The notes below the pieces were generated by a model. That model was not told where the DNA came from and made no database searches. It saw nothing but the letters and a program-made list of their open reading frames with translations. From NCBI GenBank assembly GCA_002082245.2, contig NBTC02000002.1, forward strand, positions 62,001 through 126,000: a DNA stretch of 64,000 nucleotides. Reading direction: 5' to 3'. Position numbers and translations under genes: made by a program. Positions 9,138-18,000 of the stretch are shown here, piece by piece (within the stretch, counting starts at the first letter, position 1; each line of letters begins with the position of its first letter). The DNA comes from Yersinia enterocolitica. GTDB taxonomy: Bacteria > Pseudomonadota > Gammaproteobacteria > Enterobacterales > Enterobacteriaceae.

Positions 9138-10175
9138 TTAGAAGAAGATAGCCAACAAAAAGACCATCACTATGATCAGCGCCACAAATGCCAGTGACGG
9201 TTTTTGCAACAATGGCTGTAATGATTGAGGTAAGGCGGCAATTAGCGGGTTAATCACTGGTTGCAGAATTTTTTGATCTTCTGCTAAACGTTGGGCTGCA
9301 TTGGCCCGATCCAATCTGGCGGTAAACAGGACATTGATAATGTCGTTCAACTGCGCTTGCGTCAGCGGCGTGATGGGACTGGCCTGGAAGCGACTCTGGC
9401 TGTAATCAATTAATAATTGTTGTTCCTGCGCATCAGCGGGCTGTTTCAACGCGGTTTGCAAGTTAACCAATGTAGGTGCTGTTTGCTGGCTGAGTGCCAC
9501 TTTGGTCTGTAAAAACTGGCTGAGTATCTGGAAATGGCGTGCAGGTAACGGATCATTACTTTTCACCCCCACCATATCAAATAATGCCTGCCATATTTTG
9601 GCCGGTTGCTCGCCGGTTGCGGCACTAAGTTTTGCTACTAGCGATTGAATATTCTGATGCTCCGCCGGCAGTAACGGCCGATCAGTTATTGTTGCCAGTT
9701 GTGGCTGTGGAATATTCAGTGTCCCGGATTGCAGCAGCACCAGAACTTGTTGTAACTCTGAATGGCTTAACTGACTTAATACAGTATGACCAAAGTGCTG
9801 ACGGATAAAATCACTGACAGCTTGCCGGTTGTTGCCTTGAGGCAGCAGTTCGGTCAGTTGTTGGCGCAACTGGTGATTGGCATGATTTTCCTGTGCCTGC
9901 GCCAGACGGGTTTGCAGCAATTGCTCAGCGGGCTGGAAGTGGCGTGCCAGTAAGTCGCTAGTGCTACCCAAGGATAAATCATGACGCAGACCGGCCCAGA
10001 TCTCAGCAGATTTGATTGGGCTAAGGGCCATGATCCGCACAATTAGCTTCTCCAGCGTAGTGCGTTGCGCAGGGGTAAGTGCCTGATCTTCCACTTGGCC
10101 CTGATGAGGTATTTTGGTCGGTGCGACATTGCGATCATTGGCAATCGGCACACTTGGGCCGTTCAAAGGTTGCAT
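9138..10175 (-). CDS. flk: Flagellar assembly regulator Flk
   Basis: Matches Flk (RflH/LfhA), which in Salmonella and E. coli prevents premature secretion of the anti-sigma factor FlgM before the flagellar rings are complete. The product has 345 residues, a Pro/Gln-rich N terminus, two similar helical modules (each with a segment like KSAEIWAGLRHDLSL and PAKIWQALFDMVGV) and a single C-terminal hydrophobic anchor (LAFVALIIVMVFLLAIFF) that would leave the bulk in the cytoplasm. In E. coli flk directly neighbours pdxB; here the scs operon and two transporter pairs separate them by about 9 kb. Assignment rests on the fold pattern, the tail anchor and synteny. Confidence 0.82.
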   Translation of the reverse strand: MQPLNGPSVPIANDRNVAPTKIPHQGQVEDQALTPAQRTTLEKLIVRIMALSPIKSAEIWAGLRHDLSLGSTSDLLARHFQPAEQLLQTRLAQAQENHANHQLRQQLTELLPQGNNRQAVSDFIRQHFGHTVLSQLSHSELQQVLVLLQSGTLNIPQPQLATITDRPLLPAEHQNIQSLVAKLSAATGEQPAKIWQALFDMVGVKSNDPLPARHFQILSQFLQTKVALSQQTAPTLVNLQTALKQPADAQEQQLLIDYSQSRFQASPITPLTQAQLNDIINVLFTARLDRANAAQRLAEDQKILQPVINPLIAALPQSLQPLLQKPSLAFVALIIVMVFLLAIFF

Positions 10176-10474
10176 ATAACCGGTCCTTCGCTGTGGAGGC
10201 GATACTGTGGAAATTCATAAAGTACCCGGCAATAGATGCAGGCTACCAATATGATACGCGCAAATGTGGGCGACCCATACCGTCAGATTATGTTTTTTTT
10301 GTTAACTACGTTTGTAATTAAATGTCACTTTGAGTGATTGTTTAAGTTCAGACATTGATAATCTTGATTATGCCGCTAAGATGGGCGCTCGGTCTTGAAT
10401 GAGACTAATTTATCAATTTTACTGATGAATTATATGGATTAGAATTAAATACGGATAATGGTTAAACACGAATA
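10176..10474. other. Divergent intergenic region flk/scsA
   Basis: About 300 bases between the divergent flk and scsA genes, AT-rich from about 10290 on. It should hold both promoters. I see no clear CueR, CpxR or CusR site. A 14-base direct repeat ATAATGGTTAAACA (10455-10468 and 10472-10485) lies at the scsA start. Confidence 0.4.
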
Positions 10475-10828
10475 ATGGTTAAACAACAGCGCGCGGCAAA
10501 GTGGTTCCTCTGCCTGGCTTGCCTAGTCATATTAGTTTGTATGACACAACGCATCGCCAGCCTGCACGCGTTGGAAAAAAACCTCCTTCAGACATCATCA
10601 TCACAGGTTGCTGTCGATGCTGATGAGGCACCCACCCCTTGTGAGCTAAGTGCCAAATCCCTGTTGGCATCCCCGCCTGTTCTGTTCGAATTAGCGATTT
10701 TTTCTCTGGGTTTATTACTCTTGCTATTGGGGCCGGTGATCCCGACCCGCATGAGGTTTCCACCACCCCGAGTGATATCACCCAGCCGTTTGAGGGTGCA
10801 TCTGCGATTGTGCATTTTCCGGGAATAG
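10475..10828 (+). CDS. scsA: Suppressor of copper sensitivity protein ScsA
   Basis: First gene of an scsABCD operon. The product has 117 residues with an N-terminal hydrophobic segment (about residues 11-27) and a second one (about 70-90), so it is probably membrane bound. It has a single Cys in PTPCELSAK in the loop between them. ScsA proteins are poorly conserved and their role in copper and redox tolerance is not settled. The identification rests on size, topology and position immediately before scsBCD. A five-codon reading frame (ATG at 10458) ends in a TAA that shares its last base with the scsA ATG, because a 17-base segment around the start is duplicated. Confidence 0.78.
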   Translation: MVKQQRAAKWFLCLACLVILVCMTQRIASLHALEKNLLQTSSSQVAVDADEAPTPCELSAKSLLASPPVLFELAIFSLGLLLLLLGPVIPTRMRFPPPRVISPSRLRVHLRLCIFRE

Positions 10829-10896
10829 AGATGCTTTTGGCATAACTACGGCATCCCTTGGGGTTGCTGTGATTAATCTATTTCTGGAGAAGAATC

Positions 10897-12957
10897 ATGT
10901 TCAATTTAAGCAAGACAGCGTTGTTCTGTCTGTTACTGCTATGGATGCCCACCCTTTGGGCGGCAGACAGCGGCTGGTTGGTCAGCCCACAAAACTCACA
11001 TGCTAAGGTGCGGATTCGTGCCGAACCTTCAACGAGCGGTGAAACCCGCCTGTTACTTTCCGTTCAACTGGAGAAAGGCTGGAAAACCTATTGGCGCTCA
11101 CCGGGTGAAGGGGGCATTGCACCGACCATTGTCTGGAGCACCGCTCTTGATGCGGTAAAATGGTACTGGCCTGTACCACAACGGTTTGATGTTTCTGGTA
11201 TCTCTACTCAGGGCTATCACGAGCAGGCCATGCTGCCGATCGTCATTTCCGCTAAGGCACCCAAAACGCTAAGTGGCATCTTGACCCTATCGACCTGTAG
11301 CAATGTCTGCATTTTGACTGACTACCCGTTTAGCATCGATCTTTCCTCGCCGTTAAGTGGCGAAAACCAACAGCAATTCCAACATGATTTTGCCCAGGCG
11401 ATGGGGCAGGTACCCATTGCCAATGCCCTGACCCAACAGATCCAAGCTGGTTTTGATCATGGCGAGGTGCAAATTCTGGCGGTGCGTGACGAAGGTTGGC
11501 AACAGCCCGAGTTGTTCTTCGATACCTTGGCGGACGTGGATCTCGGTAAACCGCTGGTCAGTGTGCAGGGTAATCAGTTATCGGTACGGGTTCCTGCGAC
11601 TGATGGTTGGGGGGAGGGCGTGGGGGATCTACGTGGTAAACCCCTGACGATGGTGATTACTGATGCGGGTCTGGCGCAAGAGACCACGGTGACCATTGGG
11701 CAAGCGCTCACTTTACCGCAATCCTCCACTCGTTTTTGGTCTTGGATAGTGATGGCGCTGGCGGGCGGATTTATTCTTAATCTGATGCCTTGTGTGCTTC
11801 CGGTCCTTGCAATGAAACTGGGGTCTATTTTGCAGACTGGGCAGCAAACCCGCCGTCAGATTCGTTGGCAGTTTCTGGCATCGTCTGCTGGGATTGTGAC
11901 TTCGTTTTGGTTGTTGGCATTACTGATGACCGCCTTGCGTTTAGGTAATCATGCCCTTGGCTGGGGAATTCAGTTCCAAAGCCCTTGGTTTATCGGCTTT
12001 ATGGTGTTGGTTACCGCACTCTTTACGGCCAACCTGTTCGGCTTGTTCGAAATTAACCTCTCCTCATCGCTCAATAGCCGTATTGCCGCGCCTCGTGTGG
12101 AGCAATCGGGGGCTCGCGGTTTGGCCGGCCACTTTGGACAGGGCGCATTGGCGACGCTACTGGCAACCCCGTGTTCCGCGCCATTTTTGGGGACGGCGGT
12201 AGCCTTTGCACTGGCCGCCCCTTTACCGGCGCTGTGGGGCATATTTACCGCCCTGGGGGTTGGTATGAGCCTGCCGTGGTTGGCGGTGGCGCTATGGCCT
12301 AGATTGGTGCTGTTTTTGCCCCGTCCAGGTCGTTGGATGAACCGTCTGCGTATCGGGATGGGGGGGCTGATGCTGGCATCAAGTCTGTGGTTACTGAGCC
12401 TGATGGTGAGCCATATTGGCTCACAACTGGTGATGGTGATTAGCGGAGTGTTGCTGTTAGCGCTATTACTGGCAATTGGCTGGCGCTATGGCGTGCGTGT
12501 TGCCGCAATCGTCAGCTTAATCGGGGTGTTGATTATCGGCGGATTACTGTTGGCGGGTTCGCTGACGGCTAATCTATGGCGCAAACCGCTACATGACACC
12601 ATCCCGTGGCAGCCATTAACTGAATCAGCCATTAAGAAAGCCTTGATGGAGCATAAGCGAGTGTTTGTCGATGTCACTGCCGATTGGTGTGTGACCTGTA
12701 AAGTTAACAAAATACACGTCCTGATGCGTGACGATGTGCAGCAGGCGTTGCAAGCACCTGATGTGGTGGCGTTACGCGGTGACTGGACGCGACCTTCTGC
12801 TGATATTACTGAGTTTTTGCGCCAGCGCGGCAGTGTCGCAATCCCATTTAATCAAATTTATGGGCCACAGCAACCACAGGGTGTGGTGCTCTCGCCACTG
12901 TTGGACCGTGACGTGTTATTAAAAATTTTGGCCGATGCTAAAGGAAATAAAGAATGA
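10897..12957 (+). CDS. scsB: ScsB, DsbD-like transmembrane thiol-disulfide reductant transporter
   Basis: Carries electrons from the cytoplasm to periplasmic thioredoxin-like partners, expected to include ScsC. The product has 686 residues. A signal peptide (about residues 1-22, ending LWAA) precedes a periplasmic domain with a Cys pair in STCSNVCIL. A central block of about eight membrane segments holds the redox cysteines in NLMPCVLPVLAMK and LLATPCSAPFLG. A C-terminal thioredoxin domain has ADWCVTCK, Cys 598 and 601. All three redox centres are intact. The start codon overlap with scsC (ATGA) indicates translational coupling. DsbD itself is excluded by the scs context and the longer N-terminal domain. 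Confidence 0.92.
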   Translation: MFNLSKTALFCLLLLWMPTLWAADSGWLVSPQNSHAKVRIRAEPSTSGETRLLLSVQLEKGWKTYWRSPGEGGIAPTIVWSTALDAVKWYWPVPQRFDVSGISTQGYHEQAMLPIVISAKAPKTLSGILTLSTCSNVCILTDYPFSIDLSSPLSGENQQQFQHDFAQAMGQVPIANALTQQIQAGFDHGEVQILAVRDEGWQQPELFFDTLADVDLGKPLVSVQGNQLSVRVPATDGWGEGVGDLRGKPLTMVITDAGLAQETTVTIGQALTLPQSSTRFWSWIVMALAGGFILNLMPCVLPVLAMKLGSILQTGQQTRRQIRWQFLASSAGIVTSFWLLALLMTALRLGNHALGWGIQFQSPWFIGFMVLVTALFTANLFGLFEINLSSSLNSRIAAPRVEQSGARGLAGHFGQGALATLLATPCSAPFLGTAVAFALAAPLPALWGIFTALGVGMSLPWLAVALWPRLVLFLPRPGRWMNRLRIGMGGLMLASSLWLLSLMVSHIGSQLVMVISGVLLLALLLAIGWRYGVRVAAIVSLIGVLIIGGLLLAGSLTANLWRKPLHDTIPWQPLTESAIKKALMEHKRVFVDVTADWCVTCKVNKIHVLMRDDVQQALQAPDVVALRGDWTRPSADITEFLRQRGSVAIPFNQIYGPQQPQGVVLSPLLDRDVLLKILADAKGNKE

Positions 12958-13679
12958 AAATTATCATGGTTGTGTTGTTAGCGCTGATCTCGACCTCACT
13001 GTGGGCGGCTGCACCTTTTACGCCGGAGCAGGAAGTGCGGATTAAAGCGTTAATCCGTGAAACGCTGGTCGCCAATCCAGACATTCTTGAACAATCCATC
13101 AATGCCTTGCAACAGCAAGCTAATGAAGCGCAAGGGCAGCAAATGGATCAATTTATCGCAGCCAATAAGCAGGCGCTGTTCCAAGACCCTGGTAGCCCAC
13201 GTTTCGGGGCTGCAACTCCAGCCCTGACATTGGTTTCATTTACCGATTACAACTGCCCATTTTGTAAAACTTTTGATCCGTTGCTGGAAAAGGTAGTGAA
13301 GGAGTACCCGCAAGTGGCGGTGGTGATAAAACCGCTACCGTTTAAAGGGGAAAGCTCGGTGACCAGTGCACGGTTGGCGTTGACACTGTGGCAACAACAT
13401 CCGAATCAATTTCTGCCATTTCATCAGCGCTTGATGGCGAAAAAAGGTTTCCACGATGCTGACAGTATTGCCGCGGCGCAGAAAAAAACCGGTGTTACGC
13501 CGGTAGCACCAAGCGAGCAGAGCTTGAATGTGTTGCGTACCAACCTGAAATTAGCGGATCAACTGGGTATCCAAGGCACACCTGCCACTTTGATTGGTAA
13601 TCAGATGATCCCAGGTGCTATTTCCTATGAGCAACTGGAGGAGATAGTGAAGCAGCAACTGGCTAAGGCGGGTAAATGA
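12954..13679 (+). CDS. scsC: ScsC, periplasmic thioredoxin-fold disulfide protein
   Basis: A DsbA/DsbG-like periplasmic protein of 241 residues. After a signal peptide (about residues 1-19, LISTSLWAA) comes a helical N-terminal stalk rich in Gln and Ala (about 25-75), which in Proteus ScsC drives trimer formation. The thioredoxin fold carries the active site DYNCPFCK (Cys 101 and 104) and the cis-proline motif QGTPATLIG. It probably acts as an isomerase or copper-binding protein kept reduced by ScsB; that partner role is known for the family and inferred here. It overlaps scsB by four bases and scsD by four bases. Confidence 0.92.
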   Translation: MKIIMVVLLALISTSLWAAAPFTPEQEVRIKALIRETLVANPDILEQSINALQQQANEAQGQQMDQFIAANKQALFQDPGSPRFGAATPALTLVSFTDYNCPFCKTFDPLLEKVVKEYPQVAVVIKPLPFKGESSVTSARLALTLWQQHPNQFLPFHQRLMAKKGFHDADSIAAAQKKTGVTPVAPSEQSLNVLRTNLKLADQLGIQGTPATLIGNQMIPGAISYEQLEEIVKQQLAKAGK

Positions 13680-14176
13680 GTCGCTTGAAGCGGTGGGGTA
13701 AAGAGCTGGTTATTCTGCTGGTACTGGTCACGGTGGTCTCTTTGGCGATGGATTGGTTGCGTAGCCCGCAGGTACCTGCTGATTGGGGCGATGTGTCATT
13801 ACAAACCCTGGAGGGCCAGACTGTCTCGCTAAAGGCGATGAGCCAGGACAAACCGTTGCTCATCTATTTTTGGGCAACATGGTGCGGCGTGTGTAAATTC
13901 ACCAGCCCCAGTGTCAATCAATTGGTGCAGGAGGGGGAGAATGTGATGACAGTGGCACTACGCTCTGGTGAAGCACCACAGCTTGAGCGCTGGCTGACCA
14001 AAAAAGGCTACCGGTTACCGGTGATAAATGACCCACGCGGCGAGTTGTCAGCGCAGTGGCAAGTCAGTGTTACACCGACGTTAGTGATCCTTTATCAAGG
14101 CAAAATGGTACAAAATACCAGCGGATGGAGCAGCTATTGGGGCATGAAACTGCGTTTATGGCTGGCCTCGTTCTGA
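13676..14176 (+). CDS. scsD: ScsD, membrane-anchored thioredoxin-like protein
   Basis: A TlpA/ResA-like protein of 166 residues. An N-terminal membrane anchor (about residues 10-25, LVILLVLVTVVSLAMDW) is followed by a periplasmic thioredoxin domain with active site FWATWCGVCK (Cys 70 and 73) and cis-proline in SVTPTLVI. It is the last gene of the scs operon, its ATG overlapping the scsC stop, and an intrinsic terminator follows at 14207-14257. Confidence 0.9.
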   Translation: MSRLKRWGKELVILLVLVTVVSLAMDWLRSPQVPADWGDVSLQTLEGQTVSLKAMSQDKPLLIYFWATWCGVCKFTSPSVNQLVQEGENVMTVALRSGEAPQLERWLTKKGYRLPVINDPRGELSAQWQVSVTPTLVILYQGKMVQNTSGWSSYWGMKLRLWLASF

Positions 14177-14206
14177 GGTAACGCTGTTTAGCCAACTCCA
14201 CAGTGA

Positions 14207-14257
14207 AACGCACGCCAAAAGTTGGACTCAGTCTGACTTTTGGTGGTGCGTTTTTTT
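14207..14257 (+). terminator. Intrinsic terminator after scsABCD
   Basis: A long hairpin pairs AACGCACGCCAAAAGT with ACTTTTGGTGGTGCGTT (one bulged base) and is followed by seven T. It lies 30 bases after the scsD stop and just before the end of the convergent mocR-type gene. Confidence 0.9.
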
Positions 14258-14265
14258 GATTAATA

Positions 14266-15717
14266 TTATGCTTGGCACTGACCAATCGCCGCACTTAATC
14301 TGGCTATTCCTTGGCTAATCAGCTCGGGCGAATTAGCGGCAAAATTCAAACGGAGGGTGAACTCTCCATCTGACTCTTCGCGGTAAAACCCGCCACCTTT
14401 AGCGAAAGTGACCCCCGCCTGCCACGCCAGCGGCATTAATTGAGTCATTGGCACGTTTGCTGGCAATTGTAGCCAGATAAATAATCCCCCATCAGGAACT
14501 TCAAACTGGCAGCCGAGTGGCAGTGTCTGCTGGAGGGCATCGACCATGGCATCACGGTGCTGGCGGTACAAACGGCAAGCCCGACGAAGTTGTTTGTCAT
14601 AGCGCCCGACAGTGACAAATGCATCCAACGCCCGTTGGATCAGGTTCGAGCTGGTAAAACTGTCAACATGCTTTAAGCGCGCCAGTTGGATGTAATGGGG
14701 TGCGTCTGCCACCAGATAACCAATGCGCATGCTGGGCAGTAACATTTTGGAAAAAGTACTGACATAGATAACTTCACCCGCGGCTGCCAGTGAACGCAGC
14801 GAAGGCAGCTTTTTGCCGCTGTAACGCAAGTCACCCACATAATCATCTTCAAGTATCGGCACCCCAGCAGTTCTGGCTATTTGCACTAACTGATGGCGGC
14901 GCTCTTCACTCATACAGCGTCCGGTGGGGTTATTAAAGTTGGGAATGCAATAGATAAGTTTCGGTTGATGCCTGGCTAACAGCGCAGGCAGGGTCGCCAG
15001 ATTCATGCCTTGTTGGTCGCTGGGCAGAGCAATAATATTCACTTTATGCAGGCGGAACAGGGCTAATGCTTCGGCATAAGTGGGTTCTTCTACCAGCACA
15101 CTATCACCTGGGGCCAGCAGTGATTGACTGATCAGACTGATGGCGTGTTGTGAACCGTTGGTTATCAACAGTTGCTCTGGCCGTGTTGGGATACCTTGTG
15201 CGGATAGAATGCGGCTGAGTGTATCGCGCAATGGATAATAGCCACAGTAATCGCCGTAACTGAATGCTTCTTCAGCATGGCGGCGCAGAATTGAATGCAA
15301 GATCTGGCGGAATTCATCCAATGGGAAAATTTTGGGGCTACCGATGCCAGCAGCAAAATTAATGGTATCTGGCGGTAAGGGGATATCGGCATACCCGTCC
15401 AGCCTTGAGGTGACAGTGGTAAAACGATCCAGTGGAAACTCACCATGTAGCCGTGGATGCGGATGGCTTGGCGGCGGCGAGAGGTGACAGACATAGGCAC
15501 CGCTGCCGCGACGTTGTTGTAATAACCCCTTTGCCGCCAGCTCGGCATAAGCATTATCCACTGTGAGGCGGCTCACTGATAATTCTGCTGCCAAGGTGCG
15601 GGTTGAGGGCAGTTTGTCGCCATCAGCAAACACCCCACTGAGGATAGCACGGCGCAATGCCTCTTCGATTTGTAGATACAGTGGAATGTCTTGCTGGCGA
15701 TCTAACGGAATATGCAT
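14266..15717 (-). CDS. MocR-family transcriptional regulator with aminotransferase domain
   Basis: A 483-residue regulator with an N-terminal GntR winged helix (about residues 10-75; LYLQIEEALRRAILSG, then LPSTRTLAAELSVSRLTVDNAYAEL) joined by a linker to a class I aminotransferase-like domain. The PLP-binding lysine is in STFSKMLLPSMRIGY, and NFNNPTGR and EDDYVGDLRYSG are conserved cofactor motifs, so PLP binding is likely. MocR proteins regulate the neighbouring divergent gene in response to PLP or amino acid derivatives. The divergent neighbour here is an EamA exporter. Three AAAGTGGC repeats in the shared intergenic region are candidate operators. It is not clearly PdxR or GabR. Confidence 0.9.
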   Translation of the reverse strand: MHIPLDRQQDIPLYLQIEEALRRAILSGVFADGDKLPSTRTLAAELSVSRLTVDNAYAELAAKGLLQQRRGSGAYVCHLSPPPSHPHPRLHGEFPLDRFTTVTSRLDGYADIPLPPDTINFAAGIGSPKIFPLDEFRQILHSILRRHAEEAFSYGDYCGYYPLRDTLSRILSAQGIPTRPEQLLITNGSQHAISLISQSLLAPGDSVLVEEPTYAEALALFRLHKVNIIALPSDQQGMNLATLPALLARHQPKLIYCIPNFNNPTGRCMSEERRHQLVQIARTAGVPILEDDYVGDLRYSGKKLPSLRSLAAAGEVIYVSTFSKMLLPSMRIGYLVADAPHYIQLARLKHVDSFTSSNLIQRALDAFVTVGRYDKQLRRACRLYRQHRDAMVDALQQTLPLGCQFEVPDGGLFIWLQLPANVPMTQLMPLAWQAGVTFAKGGGFYREESDGEFTLRLNFAANSPELISQGIARLSAAIGQCQA

Positions 15718-15729
15718 GTCTCACCGACC

Positions 15730-15828
15730 AAAAGTGGCTCACTGTGGATAATATATTGTCACTATACTCAAGGTTAACAAGGCTTCAAGAGGAAAAAAGT
15801 GGCCTGTATCAATCAGTGGGAAAGTGGC
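15730..15828 (+). promoter_or_regulatory. Three direct repeats AAAGTGGC, candidate MocR operator
   Basis: AAAGTGGC occurs at 15731-15738, 15796-15803 and 15821-15828 in the 182 bases between the divergent MocR regulator and the EamA transporter. The last two are 25 bases apart. MocR regulators characteristically bind direct repeats between divergent genes, so these are plausible sites. Their function is inferred from position and repetition only. Confidence 0.45.
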
Positions 15829-15899
15829 TCTGGTGGCAGAGAACATGGGGGGTACAATCGCTATCTGATTAATATCCTGAAAGTAGTTATGAGGTTGTT

Positions 15900-16931
15900 A
15901 TGGCGATTCCGGCAGATTTATTCCCATCAGCATTTGGCTCTATCGGGGCGGGCAACGGCGGGTTTAGTGGCAAACGACAAGGCTATCTGCTGGCGATTAT
16001 TAGTGCCATGTTGTTGGGTTTTACCGGCATCATAATTCGCATCCTCACGGCGCATTATCATCTACCCACTTCGGTATTGGCTTTCTGGCGGGCAGCACTG
16101 GTCGCCATGGTGTTATTACCTATTTTACTTCTGACCAAACCGGAATGGGCCAAATTACGCGGGTGCCAGCTAAAATTCTATACGGCATATGGCTTATTGC
16201 TGGCGGTCTTTAATGGGCTATGGACTGAATCTGTCGCTTTAAACGGTGCGTCGATCTCCACCATTCTGGTCTATTGCTCAATCGGTTTTACCGTGTTTCT
16301 CGGCTGGGTTTTCTATAACGAATATATGGGCTGGCGTGAATTACTGGTTATTATTATCAGCCTGTTGGGTTGTTTCTTAGTCAGCGATGGCCTGAATATT
16401 ATTGCATCAGACTTTAATTTTGTTGGCTTATTTATCGGATTGGCCTCCGGTATTGGTTACAGCTTTTATACTCTGGCTGGGCGCATTGCGACTGAACGCT
16501 GTTATCCGGTCTGGAACACTATTCTTTACGTCTTTGGTTTCTCCGCCATCTACCAACTGATATTTAATCAGTTATTGCTGTGGTTTCCATTGTCTGGGTT
16601 ACAGCCAATGGTGGGTGATCTATTTTTCTTATCCCATAGAGCTAATGGCATTCAATGGTCTGGTTGGGGGCTATTGTTAATTTTAGCCGCCGGTCCAACG
16701 TTACTGGGGTTTGGCCTGTTTAATCTCAGTTTGAAAACACTCTCTTTGGCGGTGGCTAGCCTACTATTAACGCTGGAACTGGTCTTCACTGCGGTGATTG
16801 CATATTTCTTGTTGGGCGAAACACTCTCTCCCTCCCAATTGTTGGGCAGCGCGCTGGTATTACTGGGGGTGTTGATGTTGCATCGTAAAGATAAGGCTCA
16901 AGCAGCAATGGTGGCGGTTAGCGCGGAATAA
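15900..16931 (+). CDS. EamA/DMT-family exporter, divergent from the MocR regulator
   Basis: A 343-residue inner membrane protein with about ten hydrophobic helices arranged as two EamA repeats (about residues 25-165 and 180-325), typical of drug/metabolite exporters. Helices such as YLLAIISAMLLGFTGIIIRIL and GSALVLLGVLMLHR bound the repeats. GAGG stands about 7 bases before ATG 15900. The start of the protein, before the first helix, is hydrophilic and longer than usual. The substrate is unknown; the divergent PLP-linked regulator suggests an amino-acid-like or vitamin B6-related compound, which is inference. Confidence 0.85.
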   Translation: MAIPADLFPSAFGSIGAGNGGFSGKRQGYLLAIISAMLLGFTGIIIRILTAHYHLPTSVLAFWRAALVAMVLLPILLLTKPEWAKLRGCQLKFYTAYGLLLAVFNGLWTESVALNGASISTILVYCSIGFTVFLGWVFYNEYMGWRELLVIIISLLGCFLVSDGLNIIASDFNFVGLFIGLASGIGYSFYTLAGRIATERCYPVWNTILYVFGFSAIYQLIFNQLLLWFPLSGLQPMVGDLFFLSHRANGIQWSGWGLLLILAAGPTLLGFGLFNLSLKTLSLAVASLLLTLELVFTAVIAYFLLGETLSPSQLLGSALVLLGVLMLHRKDKAQAAMVAVSAE

Positions 16932-16978
16932 AAACAGGGCAGGGGTAGCTGCGCAGAATATACGCCGCTACCTTATTT

Positions 16979-17878
16979 TTACTGCGCCGCCGCTCTTCGC
17001 AATGGGGTGCGCAGGCGCTGAGCTAATATCACCCCAGCCAGCGTGATACCCCCGCCAATCAGGTGATAGCTGTGTAATTGCTCATGAAGGAAGGCCACGG
17101 CAATAATGGCGGTAAATACCGGTGTCAGATTCATAAATATCGACGCAGTATTTGCCCCTAACCGCATCACACCGTGGATCCACAAATAAGGCGCAATAAT
17201 TGAGGCTGGGATCCCAGCAAATAGCACCAATGGAATATTCTGCGCCGTCAATTGCACATCTGAAGCCATCAGGAAATTAGGCAATAATAGCACCACGCCG
17301 AAAACGATCTGCATATAAAGGGACTGCCAGTTGGGTAATTGAATCGCCCAGCGTTTGGTTAATACGCCATACAGCGCATAGGATGCCGATGCGCCGAACA
17401 TCATCAATTCGCCTTTGCCGATACCATGTTGCAACAGTTGTGCCGGGTTACCTGCACTAACCAACCACACTAGTCCCCCTAATGACAGCACGCTACCTAA
17501 TGCAATGCCTACCGTGGGGGCGACTCGTAACACCACAATGCTAATAAGCACAGTCAGTAAGGGAATTAACGAACTGAGAATCCCCATAAACAGGGCGCTA
17601 ACACTGTGAGCCGCGTAGTACGCCAGGCTTTGGTACAGCACCATGCCCAGCATCCCCAATATCATCAATTTCCACCAATAAACGCGGATTGCCTGCCAAT
17701 TGCGGATAACACCCAGCAGCAAGAATGGGGTTAACGTTAGCAACGCCAGCACCCAGCGATAAAACGAGATGGCGGCGGGATCAATTGCGGTGGCAGAGAC
17801 CTTACTGACTACGGCATTGATGGACCAGATGATCACCGCGAACAGGGGGAATAACATATTCATGATAATAATTCTCAT
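16979..17878 (-). CDS. EamA/DMT-family exporter, divergent from the AraC regulator
   Basis: A 299-residue inner membrane protein with ten predicted helices in two EamA repeats, beginning MLFPLFAVIIWSINAVVSKVSA and including LFMGILSSLIPLLTVLISI. It is a different paralogue from the EamA gene that ends 47 bases away in the opposite direction. Alternative starts exist at Met 6 and Met 8 of the frame and no strong ribosome site distinguishes them. The divergent neighbour is an AraC regulator, so the pair is probably one regulated export unit. The substrate is unknown. Confidence 0.85.
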   Translation of the reverse strand: MRIIIMNMLFPLFAVIIWSINAVVSKVSATAIDPAAISFYRWVLALLTLTPFLLLGVIRNWQAIRVYWWKLMILGMLGMVLYQSLAYYAAHSVSALFMGILSSLIPLLTVLISIVVLRVAPTVGIALGSVLSLGGLVWLVSAGNPAQLLQHGIGKGELMMFGASASYALYGVLTKRWAIQLPNWQSLYMQIVFGVVLLLPNFLMASDVQLTAQNIPLVLFAGIPASIIAPYLWIHGVMRLGANTASIFMNLTPVFTAIIAVAFLHEQLHSYHLIGGGITLAGVILAQRLRTPLRRAAAQ

Positions 17879-18000
17879 CTAAATAACATGTGACGTAGTC
17901 TACAGTTGTCTGATTTATTCTATATACTGAAAATCAGACAATAACTGCTGCGATTAGGACAATCTCGGCAGGAATCATTTTTTACAGGAGACAGTTCACG

